DNA of 54,364 bases from Acidobacteriota bacterium (GTDB lineage Bacteria > Acidobacteriota > Holophagae > Acanthopleuribacterales > Acanthopleuribacteraceae): NCBI GenBank assembly GCA_030066195.1, contig JASJCB010000032.1, positions 1-54,364 of the forward strand. Direction: 5' to 3'. The notes under the pieces are model-generated. The model did not search any database and was not told the DNA's origin. It saw only the letters and a list, made by a program, of their open reading frames with translations. The position numbers were made by a program, and so were the translations under genes. How positions within the stretch are numbered: the stretch's first letter is position 1; the number at the start of each line of letters is the position of its first letter. Positions 30,501 to 37,954 of this stretch are shown here, one piece after another.

Positions 30501-31033
30501 GCAAACGCCGGTTCCCGAGCAATCGACTCGGTGACCACGGGATGATCCGCCGACAGACTGAAACGGGTCAGGTCGATGACCTCCGGTTGGAAATCTACCT
30601 CCGGCGACACCTCGGCAACGGGCTGCCCGTCTACCTCTACCAGGCGGGTGATCAAGACCTCATGCCGCCTCAAAATCGCGTCGACACAACGCTTCAGTAA
30701 GCCGATGCGCAGGGGGCCGCGCCAGTGGAAGGCGCCGCTGATATGAAAGGCAGAATTGGCCGAACTCATTTTGCTGAGAAACCACATGCGCTGCTGCGCA
30801 AACGACAGGGGGCGGCGGGCGCCGAGACGGGGAGCGGTGCGAATGGGCGCGCGAACATTGCCCGAGGCCTGGGCCAGAAAGTCCAGAAGATCTTGTTTGT
30901 GACGGCGCAGGCGACCCATCAAATCCGGGGTCATGGCCTTTTCGGGAGCTTTGAAACGGAGCTTTTCGCCTTCAACCCAAAGCTTGACGCCTCGTTCGCG
31001 AAGGTCGGTCATCAAATCGGTAACGGTAGACAT
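21563..31033 (-). CDS. Three-module non-ribosomal peptide synthetase, last carrier domain interrupted
   Basis: The 3156-residue protein is built TubC docking (1-50), C1-A1-T1, C2-A2-T2, C3-A3. The condensation motifs read HHIIADGWS (~204), HHIICDGWS (~1249) and HHMISDGWS (~2309). Adenylation cores read YTSGSTGKPKG (~674), YTSGSTGRPKG (~1719) and YTSGTTGVPKG (~2786). Carriers T1 (~1051) and T2 (~2111) have [14 protein letters not shown] ends the frame where the third carrier should begin; its remnant is at 21326-21556. No epimerase, thioesterase or reductase domain is seen. My hand-read pocket of A2 is DVQFIAHVA, close to known proline codes; A1 (DVLLSASVI) and A3 (DAMHVGGLA) I cannot assign. 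GGAAAG precedes ATG 31033, which starts exactly at the TubC domain. The product would be an at least three-residue peptide with possible central proline; release is unexplained. Confidence 0.93.
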   Translation of the reverse strand: MSTVTDLMTDLRERGVKLWVEGEKLRFKAPEKAMTPDLMGRLRRHKQDLLDFLAQASGNVRAPIRTAPRLGARRPLSFAQQRMWFLSKMSSANSAFHISGAFHWRGPLRIGLLKRCVDAILRRHEVLITRLVEVDGQPVAEVSPEVDFQPEVIDLTRFSLSADHPVVTESIAREPAFAFDMSRPPLVRLKVLVLAEREAVLLLTLHHIIADGWSMGVIMRELTTLYAGELQQGVLPALPVQYADYAYDQRRRLDEGGREAQLGFWREYLKDAPATLELPTDRPRPALKTFNGDALPVSLGSEGSAALADFCRRTGATSFIVLNTLFQLLLARVCGRRDIVVGTPVAGRTREELEPLIGLFVNTLVLRNRFEGNPSFLHLLDLSARKTLAAFDHQDLPFDRVVEELDVPRDPSRSPIFQVMFAFQNTPGGGSRLEDVSLEPLEQPVTTAQVDLTLDLFDTGGLIHGLFRYNTDLFDRETVAGFARSFKTLVDAALASPESPVFNLDLMTREEKAHLLDVISLGEDVEGEPSGFIACFNSWVERAPDAPALISEEGVLTYSGLQNRAGALAQTLAERGLLPGDHVVVCLPGGPDAVIAFLAILSSGGVYVPLDPEIPAQRAVYQLEDADPAFLVADPSTELPDHRAESIDPAAVLPNATAHVLRQPDPEHQAYMIYTSGSTGKPKGVQVSHHNLAWFAQAARNVMAIGPGDRMLQYASLVFDVSILDYCCAMNSGAALCLGNRKQLLGAQLNEFIRRHEVTHALLSPTAASFLNGPIPALRVLSTAGEQCPAHLVQRLAPGRTYINSYGPTETTVIVTAQSCKPENRQPGIGQPVAGTRALVLDPLGNPVPAGVPGELCVGGNQVARGYRGKPGLTAAAFIPDPFSKQPGARLYRTGDLTRLRHDGSLEFMGRLDHQIKLRGFRIELGEIETNLADHPHVTQAIVLLRTEKATPYLAAFFTAGEITPDNGSLRSHLAETLPDYMIPSAFVHLESLPLTSSGKVDRKALNERPVEAQEETGEFMAPRDELETRLAAIWCDVLDLKRVSVQANFFELGGHSLLATQVISRIREQMGVELPVHRIFAAPTIADLADLLRGEQETTHDGFHVPPRTEGEPLPLSFAQQRLWFLDQFEGPSTVYNMPMPLNLEGELDTAVLERALSAMHSRHEVLRTHFPKLGGEPVQHIEPAGGFHLDVIDLSAASFQDSRVMAMAARHAQRPFRLDTGPLFRVSLVRMSESRHVLLVNMHHIICDGWSMGVIVRELAELYDAFLTRGRSNLPELPLQYADFARRQRALIDDQTLSAQAEYWKTQLADAAPLLELPTDRPRPAVQTYRGAQQHFSMPADLVAKLEQTAQNNGATLFMVLQAAFVTLLGRYSGSEDLVIGSPIANRNHKVLEPLIGFFVNTLALRTDLGGNPSFNELLDRVRQTSLDAYANQDLPFEQVVELVQPERNQSFSPLFQVMLILQNATDGDGLQLPGLELTPLAGEIHTAKFDLTLGFDPGPRGQLTGSLEFNTDLFDPATIERMIAHLQTLLNLVPQNPGLAAIDLLQEEERRRLLIEWAGEVITESLAPIPETIALIAAASPDTPALQWEAGVWTYSELLSRADALAAHLQHMGVGPETVVGVSMQRSAAQMAAVLAILRAGACCLPVDPDYPATRRDFMLADSGLTVLLCDDSQGCRARDVLTLKLDERAQPVQAVDATFRQPALYPDHPAYMIYTSGSTGRPKGVAVTHRILANITAWQRSGLGEPARTLQFASLSFDVSFQELATTWATGGCLFPVDTDTRMDMAALLDRIQTLRIERLFLPFVALQQLAETAIALDRMPDCLRDVITAGEQLHVTPAVATLFHQIGARLHNHYGPSETHVATALTLTGDPMNWPELPSIGKPIDGDRVFVLDPLMNPVPIGVPGELFLGGAAPARGYVNRPALTASRFLPDPFALEPGARLYRTGDRVRFLPNGELAFLGRVDFQIKLRGFRVEPGEVESALVGLEEVSQGAVMIRDDEPGDRYLAAYVQLADAQAPEKATVTRIRESLKQSLPDYMVPASFTVLNHLPLTPSGKLDRRALPKPQRLAGDKMVAPRNPVEARLAAIWAEVLKLETVSVEADFFELGGHSLLATRVMTRIREEFGADLAVRELFGAPTVVQLAELLYGHSPDIGPQAPKIQPADRSKPIPLSHAQMRMWFLDRLGDNGAAFNLVDPLKLTGPLDVDALCWSLRELVQRHEGLRLCVRSVESGAVAHFDSIPDDVVQLTDLSDWDAAVQKELVISLLTQEVIYRFNLEEGPLYRLNLVRLNEQEHVLLMNLHHMISDGWSSGILTREFSKLYSAALAGQPSPLAPLRIQYADYAAWQQEHLVGEALEARVDYWRKQLANLTTLELPTDRPRPDLLRFDGDEVHLTLPPELGEKLQALARTHRCSLFMVLISAFKLLLGRLANQDDIPVGTPIAGRNHEGTENLVGCFLNILVLRGDLSGDPRFTDLLARVREMTLDAYEHQDVAFEQLLEELQPRRDLSRNPLFQVYFNLMNFDSGAVESGPLTMERVSAEVEGTTTKFDLALYVMEHGSTLGLRLIFNKHLFNKDTAGGMLQRFQTLAKAITAQPEARLSTLPVLDGAEARTLCKMDQMPLPDRPKIDFGKVETSLGERFAEVVGVHGAETAVVAGDRTWTYRQLRRMAAGVTAALNPFRGDRRAALLFSKDLSMTAAVFGVLRAGLTYVPIDPNYPKGRKETILRDAEVSVLLTDKENQAEALELAEEIPVIFVDREPGGPVAPLSKTSPHGPAYLLYTSGTTGVPKGVMQSHRNVLTHVRNYTQNLRIGPDDRVSMLPGYSFDAAIMDFYGALLNGASLHLYDLLRDGFEKLADWIDQQQITILHLTPTVFRHLVGGLAEDRILGSVRMLVLGGEASVRADFTAYKRHFDTHCLMVNGLGPTESTLALQNILDHNSTFRGNQVPLGGPVDGLDMLLVNEEGLEVADFSPGEIVLRGDHLALGYWNKPTETDEVFQKDNDGNRLYRTGDRARRTEEGCLVFAGRADDQLKIRGFRIEPAGIEAKLTDHDAVREAVVLPRQRVDETVLVAYAVAQEGAQPKARALRTYLAMNLPDYMVPAAVVLLENLPRTAHGKLDRRALPEPEWINEESYTAPTTETEIELAVIWSEVL

Positions 31034-31597
31034 GATTTTTCTTTCCAATGCTATCGGTGTAAAATTCCGGGGGACTATGATAATGAGGGCCGGAAAGGCC
31101 TCTGACGCGGCCATGAATAGGATGGATGATAAGCAAAGAGAGAACCGCCGCCTCGCTGAAAAGCGCAACGGCTACCGATGGACAAAATCACAACTATCGA
31201 TAAATCATAGTGACCATAAAAGCTACTGAATCTCAGCATCCCGATGAATTAGTGTCTCGGGAGAAACAGGCGCTGGTATGATACATCAAACAACAGCCAT
31301 ATGAAATAAAACGTTTTGTGTTCCGAAATAGGTTCATTTCTTTAGCGCTTCTTCTACTTTTTTACCGGACCGGGAGAATTGGGGGAAGGACTGTCGCATC
31401 CAAAGCGTACCTTCCCTTAATAACGGAGGTGGAGTATGGCTCATCCTCAGGCAGCCGAATGTCAAAATATGCTGACGGGAGCGGCTCGTAGATCTCTTAT
31501 CTCAAAGCGCGCCCCACTGAAAACGGGGCCTTGACAAGCTGTTAAATTTCGCATACCGTAGAAATCGCATTCTAAAATAAAACAAGAGAGGTCCGGT
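31034..31597. other. Intergenic region upstream of the NRPS
   Basis: This is 564 bases between the divergent NRPS and the small secreted-protein gene. The part near 31200-31340 is AT-rich and probably holds the NRPS promoter. A small possible gene at 31436-31534 is listed separately. A GCCCC/GGGGC stem (31511-31515 with 31525-31529) follows it, terminator-like but with no T-run. Nothing else is recognised. Confidence 0.4.
31436..31534 (+). CDS. Possible 32-residue peptide with strong ribosome-binding site
   Basis: ATG 31436 follows GGAGGTGGAG at 31425-31434, the best Shine-Dalgarno sequence in the region. The short frame reads MAHPQAAECQNMLTGAARRS and ends in TGA at 31532-31534. It has one Cys and no signal peptide. 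It matches no family I know. It could be a leader peptide or chance; the ribosome-binding site is the only support. Confidence 0.25.
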   Translation: MAHPQAAECQNMLTGAARRSLISKRAPLKTGP

Positions 31598-31906
31598 ATG
31601 CGCCGCCTTCTTCTTATATTAGTCTTACTTCCTCTATTGGCTACCGATCCGCCACCGCTCGTTGACACACCTAATAACCCGGGCAGTGAGTTACCCGGTG
31701 AGGGAGCCGGCGTTGACGGGGTGACCTGCGGTCGTGAGGTTTCCTGTAAGGATGGAGCCAAGGTAAGTTGTTCGGGTGCGCCGGCCGGTAGTTGTTCTTA
31801 TTATGCCGGCAGTTGCCTTAGGGGCGCTCACATTAGAGGATGGGTAAAATGCGGCAATGTTCAAGAATTTTGCAACTTTTGGTCCGGATGTCCCCAGCCT
31901 CAGTAA
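31598..31906 (+). CDS. Small secreted cysteine-rich protein
   Basis: The 102-residue product starts MRRLLLILVLLPLLATDPPP, a clear signal peptide. A proline/glycine-rich linker (residues 20-40) leads to a C-terminal part with eight cysteines (VTCGREVSCKDGAKVSC and so on). The even number and secretion suggest disulfides. AGAGAGGTCC upstream supports the start. I recognise no named family, though a short signal, a linker and a Cys-rich tail recalls secreted proteins of unknown role in Acidobacteriota and related groups. Its 3' end overlaps the start of the next lipoprotein gene, so the two are probably co-expressed. Confidence 0.65.
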   Translation: MRRLLLILVLLPLLATDPPPLVDTPNNPGSELPGEGAGVDGVTCGREVSCKDGAKVSCSGAPAGSCSYYAGSCLRGAHIRGWVKCGNVQEFCNFWSGCPQPQ

Positions 31907-32934
31907 AATTCGGTTTTCTCATGGTCGCTATGTGCCTTCTCTCCTGTGGACCACAAGTTGCGCCCAAGCCCCGAAATGTGCAGGAATTACTACCGGCGGG
32001 GGGGTTCGATCTGGATTTGCCCGAGAGTGTCATGCTGCAGGGGCAGGGCCTGTCGATGGATGAAAACTTCCTCTATTTCAGCGTTGCGGAGACCGGCCGG
32101 ATCAAGCAGTACACGCGCGCGGGCGAGGATGTACGGGTTTATGGCAGCAAAGGCCAGGGACCCGGTGAGTTCCATCATGTCAACCAACTCACCGCTCGTG
32201 ACGGTTTACTCTTTGCACTTGATTACGGCCTTTTTATCAATGTCTTCGACGATCAGGGGAAGTTTGTGGACAAGATCAATCTCCCCACACCGGTTACGGG
32301 TAATCGCATTGCTGTCGATGCCAAAATGCAGGTATATATTGCAACGCCGCAATTATCCAAGCCCATTTCCGTTTACGACATGCACGGCTCCTTACTACAA
32401 GGCTTCGGCGAGTGGTTGGAATACCGGCCGGAGAAAACGCAACGCGAAGCCGACAACTCAAGGCATTTGTTTTTCAACAGTGCGGGAAACCTGGTGTCGA
32501 TCAGCATGACCCTCGGGAATATCGAAATCTACTCGCCGGAGGGAATACGCTTAAGCCATAAGGTCATGCGGTATGATTCCCGCTTCCGAGCCCATTTCGC
32601 CGAGGTAGCGCAAGGATTCGCCGAAGAGCCGAAAGCGGCGAACCGGAGGGTTTACATTCTTGTTCGCGACGCCGAATTGATTGATGACAAGCTGCTGTTT
32701 CTCCACTATGGCAGCCAGGATAACCAATCCGCCAACCTCATGATTGTCGATGTAAAGGGCGAAAAAATCGGCAAGGGAACGGACTATGTCCTCAGGGGCA
32801 AAAACGGGGGCAACATAACCAGCTTCATGATCACGGGCCGAGAGAACGGGCTGTATGTCTACGAATCGGCGGTGAATTGGATTTATTTTTACAAACTGCC
32901 GCCCGCACTGTTCAGCCAAAAAGACCCCGGTTGA
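31849..32934 (+). CDS. Six-bladed beta-propeller lipoprotein
   Basis: The 361-residue product has a signal peptide ending in MCLLSC, a lipobox with Cys at about residue 33. The mature protein carries NHL/6-bladed propeller features: IKQYTRAGEDVRVYGSKGQGPGEF followed by further repeats with aromatic and Gly-Pro-Gly-x-Phe loops. Such 6-bladed proteins are surface or periplasmic with unknown ligands. The start is uncertain: ATG 31849 follows AGAGGA (31835-31840) and gives a long n-region; ATG 31840 overlaps that site; ATG 31888 would give a more normal signal peptide but has a poor ribosome-binding site. It overlaps the small Cys-rich gene by 58 bases in the preferred reading. Confidence 0.75.
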   Translation: MRQCSRILQLLVRMSPASVKFGFLMVAMCLLSCGPQVAPKPRNVQELLPAGGFDLDLPESVMLQGQGLSMDENFLYFSVAETGRIKQYTRAGEDVRVYGSKGQGPGEFHHVNQLTARDGLLFALDYGLFINVFDDQGKFVDKINLPTPVTGNRIAVDAKMQVYIATPQLSKPISVYDMHGSLLQGFGEWLEYRPEKTQREADNSRHLFFNSAGNLVSISMTLGNIEIYSPEGIRLSHKVMRYDSRFRAHFAEVAQGFAEEPKAANRRVYILVRDAELIDDKLLFLHYGSQDNQSANLMIVDVKGEKIGKGTDYVLRGKNGGNITSFMITGRENGLYVYESAVNWIYFYKLPPALFSQKDPG

Positions 32935-33033
32935 GCCGTTGTAAGGTGTGGATGCGGCGCAATTTGGCCGGCAGCCCTTAAAGGACATCCGAGCAATAGG
33001 TGGGGTGGGTTGACTCGGCTGGAAGGGCGGCGT

Positions 33034-34722
33034 CTAGGCCGGTGCCTTGCGCGTGTCTATCTCGCGGGCGCGGATGCGGACCTCTTTGCCGTGGAAGACC
33101 ACCGCGATCTCCGAGCGCAGCTGAACCCCGGCTTCTTCCAGTACCGCACCGTAATGCCGCGACTCGATTTGATCCAAGCCCTCTTGCAGGGCGACTTCCA
33201 TCTGGTCCGCGCTTTTCGCCGATTTGAACTCGAAGACAATGCCTCGCTCTGCCGGATTGCGGGGCCGCATGGTCAGGTCGTAGCGGCCGTAACCCGATTC
33301 GCGGTTGGAGGTTATTTCATAGCGGTCGCGCAGGTGCACCAACAGACCCAGCACGAAAGCGTGATACACACGCTCCGGGTTCTGGTCGGCGGTGTCGTAG
33401 TAACTCATCATGCTGCGCACCAGTTCCGACAAAATAGCGCCGAATGTTTCCATGTCGCCGTCGATCAGGGCGGTCATCAGCCGCGTCACCTTGACCGGCC
33501 CGATTTCACGGCGTAGCCAACCCTTGACGATGTGTTGAAACAAGAGCGCCACTTCCGTGTTGGGAACGGCCAGTCTGTAATAAAATTCGTTCTCTTTCCA
33601 GATCTTTTCCGTCACTTTCAGGTAACCGCTGAACAAGAAAAATGACCACAAGGTTTCTACATCCAGGCTCAGGTTATCGAACACGGTTTGTTCTTGGACG
33701 GTGGTTTCCACCGTCTCACCGCGTAACAGACGTTGAAAGTCGTCCAATACCTCCGGGGAGGCATGAAGCAATTGCTCCTGAATCAGGTCGTTGGAACTGG
33801 TATTGACCCAGTGGGGTTTGAAGCCCTCTTCGTACTTATCGATGTATTTAAGGATGGACCAGGGATTATAGATGGTGGTCTCTCCGGCCAGGTAGCCGTT
33901 GTACCATTTGCGCACCGCATCCGTTTGCTCGGCCAACCCGGAGAGTTCGAGAAGGTGTTTCATCTCGGCTTCCGTAAAACCGAACTTATCGGAAAAGCCG
34001 TTACTCAGTATGGTGAAGACATCGACCTGATTGAGATCGGAAAAAATAGACTCCCGTGCCACGCGCAGAATGCCGGTGAGCACCGCTTTTTTCAGTGAAA
34101 CATTGCCCTTGAGGGCCTTGCCCAGCAAACCCCGCATAAAGGAGGCAATTTCCGGGTAATAGCCGTGGGCATAACCGGAATGGATGGGTGAGTCGTATTC
34201 GTCGATCAGTAGGATGACCTGATTATCATGATGGCGCGCCAGAAACTTTACAAGCAGCGCCAGGGAACCCATCAAATCGGTTTCGCTGCCTTGCTTTTTG
34301 GCCAAGGTCAGAAAATCGTCCGAATCGAAGCTGTCCAACTTTTCGAGCAAGTATTTCCTTGAACGAAACGTCTCGGCCGTCATGGTGGCAAACAGTTTAA
34401 GAAATGCCTCGTAGCTGCGCGCTTTCAAGTCTTTGAAGCTGAGGAAGATGATCGGCCGGCTGCCCAATTGGCTCCACCAAGGGCTTTCTTGAATAGCCAG
34501 ACCCTCGAAGAGCTTGCCGTTATCGGGCCGGCTCTGGTCAAAGAAGGCATGCAGCATGGACATATTGATGGTTTTACCGAACCGCCTGGGTCGGGTGATC
34601 AGCAAAGTTTCCGCTGAGGTTTCCAGCACCTCGGCAATGAACATGCTTTTATCGACATAATGGAAACCGTCTTCGATCACTTTCTTGAAGTTGTCGATAC
34701 CGATGGGTAGCTTCAGGGCCAT
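33034..34722 (-). CDS. AAA-ATPase-like / PD-(D/E)XK nuclease protein (DUF1703 type)
   Basis: The 562-residue protein begins LPIGIDNFKKVIEDGFHYVDKSMFI, the diagnostic start of AAA-ATPase_like proteins, with the P-loop variant TRPRRFGKT near 45. Walker B reads VILLIDEYDSPIH. The C-terminal part carries the PD-(D/E)XK-type motif GRYDLTM...GIVFEFK with the catalytic Asp, Glu and Lys near 470-495. These proteins occur in many copies in Bacteroidota, Acidobacteriota and spirochaetes; their function is unproven. GGAGCG supports the ATG. No transposon ends are visible around it. It stands alone between a convergent lipoprotein gene and the SPFH gene. Confidence 0.9.
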   Translation of the reverse strand: MALKLPIGIDNFKKVIEDGFHYVDKSMFIAEVLETSAETLLITRPRRFGKTINMSMLHAFFDQSRPDNGKLFEGLAIQESPWWSQLGSRPIIFLSFKDLKARSYEAFLKLFATMTAETFRSRKYLLEKLDSFDSDDFLTLAKKQGSETDLMGSLALLVKFLARHHDNQVILLIDEYDSPIHSGYAHGYYPEIASFMRGLLGKALKGNVSLKKAVLTGILRVARESIFSDLNQVDVFTILSNGFSDKFGFTEAEMKHLLELSGLAEQTDAVRKWYNGYLAGETTIYNPWSILKYIDKYEEGFKPHWVNTSSNDLIQEQLLHASPEVLDDFQRLLRGETVETTVQEQTVFDNLSLDVETLWSFFLFSGYLKVTEKIWKENEFYYRLAVPNTEVALLFQHIVKGWLRREIGPVKVTRLMTALIDGDMETFGAILSELVRSMMSYYDTADQNPERVYHAFVLGLLVHLRDRYEITSNRESGYGRYDLTMRPRNPAERGIVFEFKSAKSADQMEVALQEGLDQIESRHYGAVLEEAGVQLRSEIAVVFHGKEVRIRAREIDTRKAPA

Positions 34723-34898
34723 GCATGCGCTCCTATCGACTTGCTGTTCTTAAGCATACCACACTGCAAGGGGAAGAAAGCGTCCCCGGTAGGATGTCTA
34801 GGATGTCGACGGTGACAGCGCGAGCAGGCCGATCGGACGGGAATTGACCAACGGGCCCCACGAGGGGCCCGCCGGGTCAATCCGCCGGACAATCCGGT

Positions 34899-36323
34899 TT
34901 ATGAAGCCAGGGTGGCCAGGTTGTCGGCGCTTTCGGCTGTATGCTCTTTCAGGGCGGCCAGGCCGTAAATGTCTTTGGATTGTCCCGCGGCCGTGATTTG
35001 GGCCAGCAGGTTGTCACCGTTGTTGCCCGAAATGACCACACGGCCGTTGGCGGCCAGGCAAGCCAATACTTCGAGCCGCTTGTTTTCCAATTCGAAGAGA
35101 CGGACCTTCACCAGGTCTTGGGCGGCTTTGCCTTCCGCTTCAGCCTTGATGCTCATAGCCTCCGCTTCCAGTTCCGAGGCGCGGCGCTTGCCCTCTGCCT
35201 CGATGCTCATCACGTTGGCGCGCTGTTCCGCGTTGATCTCGGCCAGGCGCTTGAGTTTCTGAGCCTCGACTTCTGCGGTTTCCTTCATGATGGCCTGGCG
35301 TTTCTTATTGGCCTGCTCGTCTGCCTCCAGGCGTTCGTTCTTTTTATCCAATTCGTTGCGGGCCAACGCCTCCTTATCGTTGAGCACCTTCATCTCGTAT
35401 TCCTGCTGCTTTTCCTGTTCGCGCTTTTTGGCTTGAAATACCGTCTGGTTTTCCAGCGCGTGGCTCAGTTCACCGGGCAGGACCACGTTGGTGATGGATG
35501 CGGATGAGAATTTGATGCCGTAGTCGGTGAAAATTTCATTCAGGCTGCCGATCATCTGGTCAGCGCCCTTGCCGCGTAGTTCATAGGCATGGTCGTGGGT
35601 GGTGCCGCGCACCAGACCGCGGATAGCCTCTTCCGCGGTGCTTGCCAACAGGTCACCGAATTTCTCCGCGCCCAGTTTATAGACGAATTTCTCGGGATCC
35701 TCCACGTGGAAGACCAGCAGGAGATCGATCTTCACCATCACGTTATCCGCGGTGGGACAGTCTTTGACGGGGGCGTTGTAGCTGGTGGATTGGCGGGTGA
35801 CCATATAGGCAACGCGATACCAGGGCGGCAAGATATGCTTACCGGCATCGTATATACCCACAAAGCGACCGTGTTTGGTCATCATGGCATAGACGCCGCT
35901 GGGAATCTTCAAAACCACCAGCGGGTAGATGCCCCAGGTAAGCAGGCCCAGCATAATCGGCCAGAAGGTGACGATGCCGAAACCGGAAAAGATAATGGGT
36001 TGGATCGCCTCACCCAAGACCGGGATCTGGCTGAGGAACAGGGCGGTAAAGGCCATGCCGATGCCCAGGACCAGGGCCAGCGTATTGGTTTTACCGGTTC
36101 TTTTGGGGGTGATGACGATGGGCGTGCCGCCGCTTGAATTTTTGGCGCCGAAGACCTGGTTGGCGTCCTCCAAATCGGCAACGGTTTCTTGGGTCAAGCG
36201 GGTGGCCACCGCTTGGGTTAACACATCCATGGGTTTGGCAGGCGGCGCGGTCGGAAGAGCGGTTTCTTTGACTGCTTCCCCGGCATTGGCCGCATTCGTC
36301 GGGTTGGTAACGACACTGGACAT
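34899..36323 (-). CDS. SPFH/Band 7 domain membrane protein
   Basis: The product has 474 residues. A soluble N-terminal tail (about 1-90) precedes two membrane helices (about 92-150) and the SPFH domain (about 155-330, with MVKIDLLLVFHVEDPEKFVYKLG). A long charged coiled coil (about 300-410, rich in KREQEKQQEYE repeats) follows, then a soluble end. This is the layout of flotillin-like and stomatin-like scaffold proteins, which form membrane rings and organise other proteins. The start is ATG 36323 with the strong site GGAGGA five bases upstream; an extended upstream reading has no such site. The partner is unknown; no NfeD gene is adjacent. Confidence 0.88.
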   Translation of the reverse strand: MSSVVTNPTNAANAGEAVKETALPTAPPAKPMDVLTQAVATRLTQETVADLEDANQVFGAKNSSGGTPIVITPKRTGKTNTLALVLGIGMAFTALFLSQIPVLGEAIQPIIFSGFGIVTFWPIMLGLLTWGIYPLVVLKIPSGVYAMMTKHGRFVGIYDAGKHILPPWYRVAYMVTRQSTSYNAPVKDCPTADNVMVKIDLLLVFHVEDPEKFVYKLGAEKFGDLLASTAEEAIRGLVRGTTHDHAYELRGKGADQMIGSLNEIFTDYGIKFSSASITNVVLPGELSHALENQTVFQAKKREQEKQQEYEMKVLNDKEALARNELDKKNERLEADEQANKKRQAIMKETAEVEAQKLKRLAEINAEQRANVMSIEAEGKRRASELEAEAMSIKAEAEGKAAQDLVKVRLFELENKRLEVLACLAANGRVVISGNNGDNLLAQITAAGQSKDIYGLAALKEHTAESADNLATLAS

Positions 36324-36768
36324 TGGTTCCTCCTTTCGGGTAACCCCCCATGAAAGGATTTGCATAGCACGTGCCAGACCAATCCATTGATTTTGAAGGC
36401 TTTTAGCCGGCGATGAATGATACTCGGTATCAGGTAATGTGAATTTTTGTCAGATTTTCCGCCGTGCGCAAACAACTCGAAACAACGGTCATTTTTTTGT
36501 GGGAAACTTTAGAAATTTCCCCACCGGAAAGGTATTTTAAGGTAGACTTACGTCGGTCGGTCTCGGGAAAGACCATTCTTCCGAATCAGAAGTAATTTCC
36601 CGAAGCCGCATTTATCACCTGATGGGATATTCCCTCTTTTGTCCCTCCTTCAACCAAAGGCGCCAAGTCCGCTCGCGAGACTATGCGCTACCGGATTTGA
36701 AGCGCCTGTATTCCGTGTGAAGAGGGCACGGGATACGACAATCTCAAGCACTAAAATGGAGATATAAC
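36324..36768. other. Intergenic region between SPFH and FG-GAP genes
   Basis: No gene is seen in these 445 bases. A stem GTGGGAAA / TTTCCCCAC with one bulge lies at 36499-36524. Promoters for both divergent genes should be here; none is clear. Confidence 0.4.
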
Positions 36769-37926
36769 ATGTTTTCACGTTTTGCGGCGGCTGCCGTTAT
36801 CGGGCTCTTTGTGTCTTCTTTCAGCCTGGCTCAGTACCAGCAAATCTGCCCCACCTTCAGCTCTTCCAACCCCGCTACTTCCAACGACGTCATTGGAGCC
36901 GATATGGACTCCACCGCGTTCTACACCATTGTCAGCAATCCGTCTCACGACAACTTTGACGGCGAGGTCTACATCTACCAAATCGTCAATAACCAGGTGT
37001 CCCTCTACCAGCGCATCACCGCTCCCGCTAACGCCCGTTTCTTCGGTGCGTCCGTGGCCATCGACGGCGATGTGGCGGTCATCGGCGCACCCGCTGAAAC
37101 CGGCGGCGGGGCCGTCTATGTATACCACAACACCGGCAGCGGTTTTGTGCAGAAAGCGCGCCTTCAACCGGGTACACTCAGCTCCAACGCCGATTTCGGC
37201 GATACCGTGGAAATCAACGACAACATGATCCTGGTCGACGCCCCCCGCGATGATCAGGTCTATGCCTTCCAAACCTACGTATCCCCTTTCAGCCTGAGCG
37301 TCTATCAGCGCCAGGTATTCAACTATCCCGGCAGTCTGCTGGGCATCGAAGACCTCTACTTCGCCAACGATCGCGCCTTCCTGGCCGGTCCGATCAATGC
37401 GAGCTTCGAGGGCGCCGTCTACATCATGAAGATGAGCGGCACCTTCAACTTTACGTTGGACCAGACCCTGACGGGATATACGAGCGGCGAAACCTTCGGC
37501 GCGGACATCGGCGTTGACGACGACGGCGACTACCTGGCCGTGGGCGCGCCCCGCTACCTGGACGGCACGGACGAAACCGGCGGTGTTTATATCTACCGCT
37601 GGAACTACAGTTCCTACATCCTGGAGCAGGTTCTGGTAGGCAGTGATTCCGCGGACGGCGACCTGTTCGGCATCGAGGTAGACCTGACCAGCCAGGGCAC
37701 GACTGTACGCGTCCTGGCCTCGGCCTTCAACCGTAATACAACCTACTCCTACCAAATCATCAGCGGTACGCCCTACGAAACCAAACTGACCGGCGGCAAC
37801 GGCGGCATCAGCTTTGGCTTCAATGTCTGCCTGCAAGGTTCCGCGCGGTACATCGTCGAATCCAGCGGTCTCTGCTGGGGCGGCTCCGGTTATGTGACCA
37901 CCGGCAAGATCTACTTCCTGCCGTAA
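36769..37926 (+). CDS. Secreted FG-GAP repeat protein
   Basis: The 385-residue product has a signal peptide (MFSRFAAAAVIGLFVSSFSLA). The body is built of repeats of the integrin alpha-type FG-GAP kind, with FGASVAIDGDVAVIGAP near 92, FGDTVEINDNMILVDAP, and FGADIGVDDDGDYLAVGAP. Asp-rich loops such as DDDGD would bind calcium in each blade. It is likely a seven-bladed beta-propeller at the cell surface or outside. Its ligand is unknown. GGAG upstream supports the start. A strong hairpin follows the gene, so it is probably monocistronic. Confidence 0.85.
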   Translation: MFSRFAAAAVIGLFVSSFSLAQYQQICPTFSSSNPATSNDVIGADMDSTAFYTIVSNPSHDNFDGEVYIYQIVNNQVSLYQRITAPANARFFGASVAIDGDVAVIGAPAETGGGAVYVYHNTGSGFVQKARLQPGTLSSNADFGDTVEINDNMILVDAPRDDQVYAFQTYVSPFSLSVYQRQVFNYPGSLLGIEDLYFANDRAFLAGPINASFEGAVYIMKMSGTFNFTLDQTLTGYTSGETFGADIGVDDDGDYLAVGAPRYLDGTDETGGVYIYRWNYSSYILEQVLVGSDSADGDLFGIEVDLTSQGTTVRVLASAFNRNTTYSYQIISGTPYETKLTGGNGGISFGFNVCLQGSARYIVESSGLCWGGSGYVTTGKIYFLP

Positions 37927-37954
37927 CTCGAAACTCTTAAAGCAATTCAATGGG

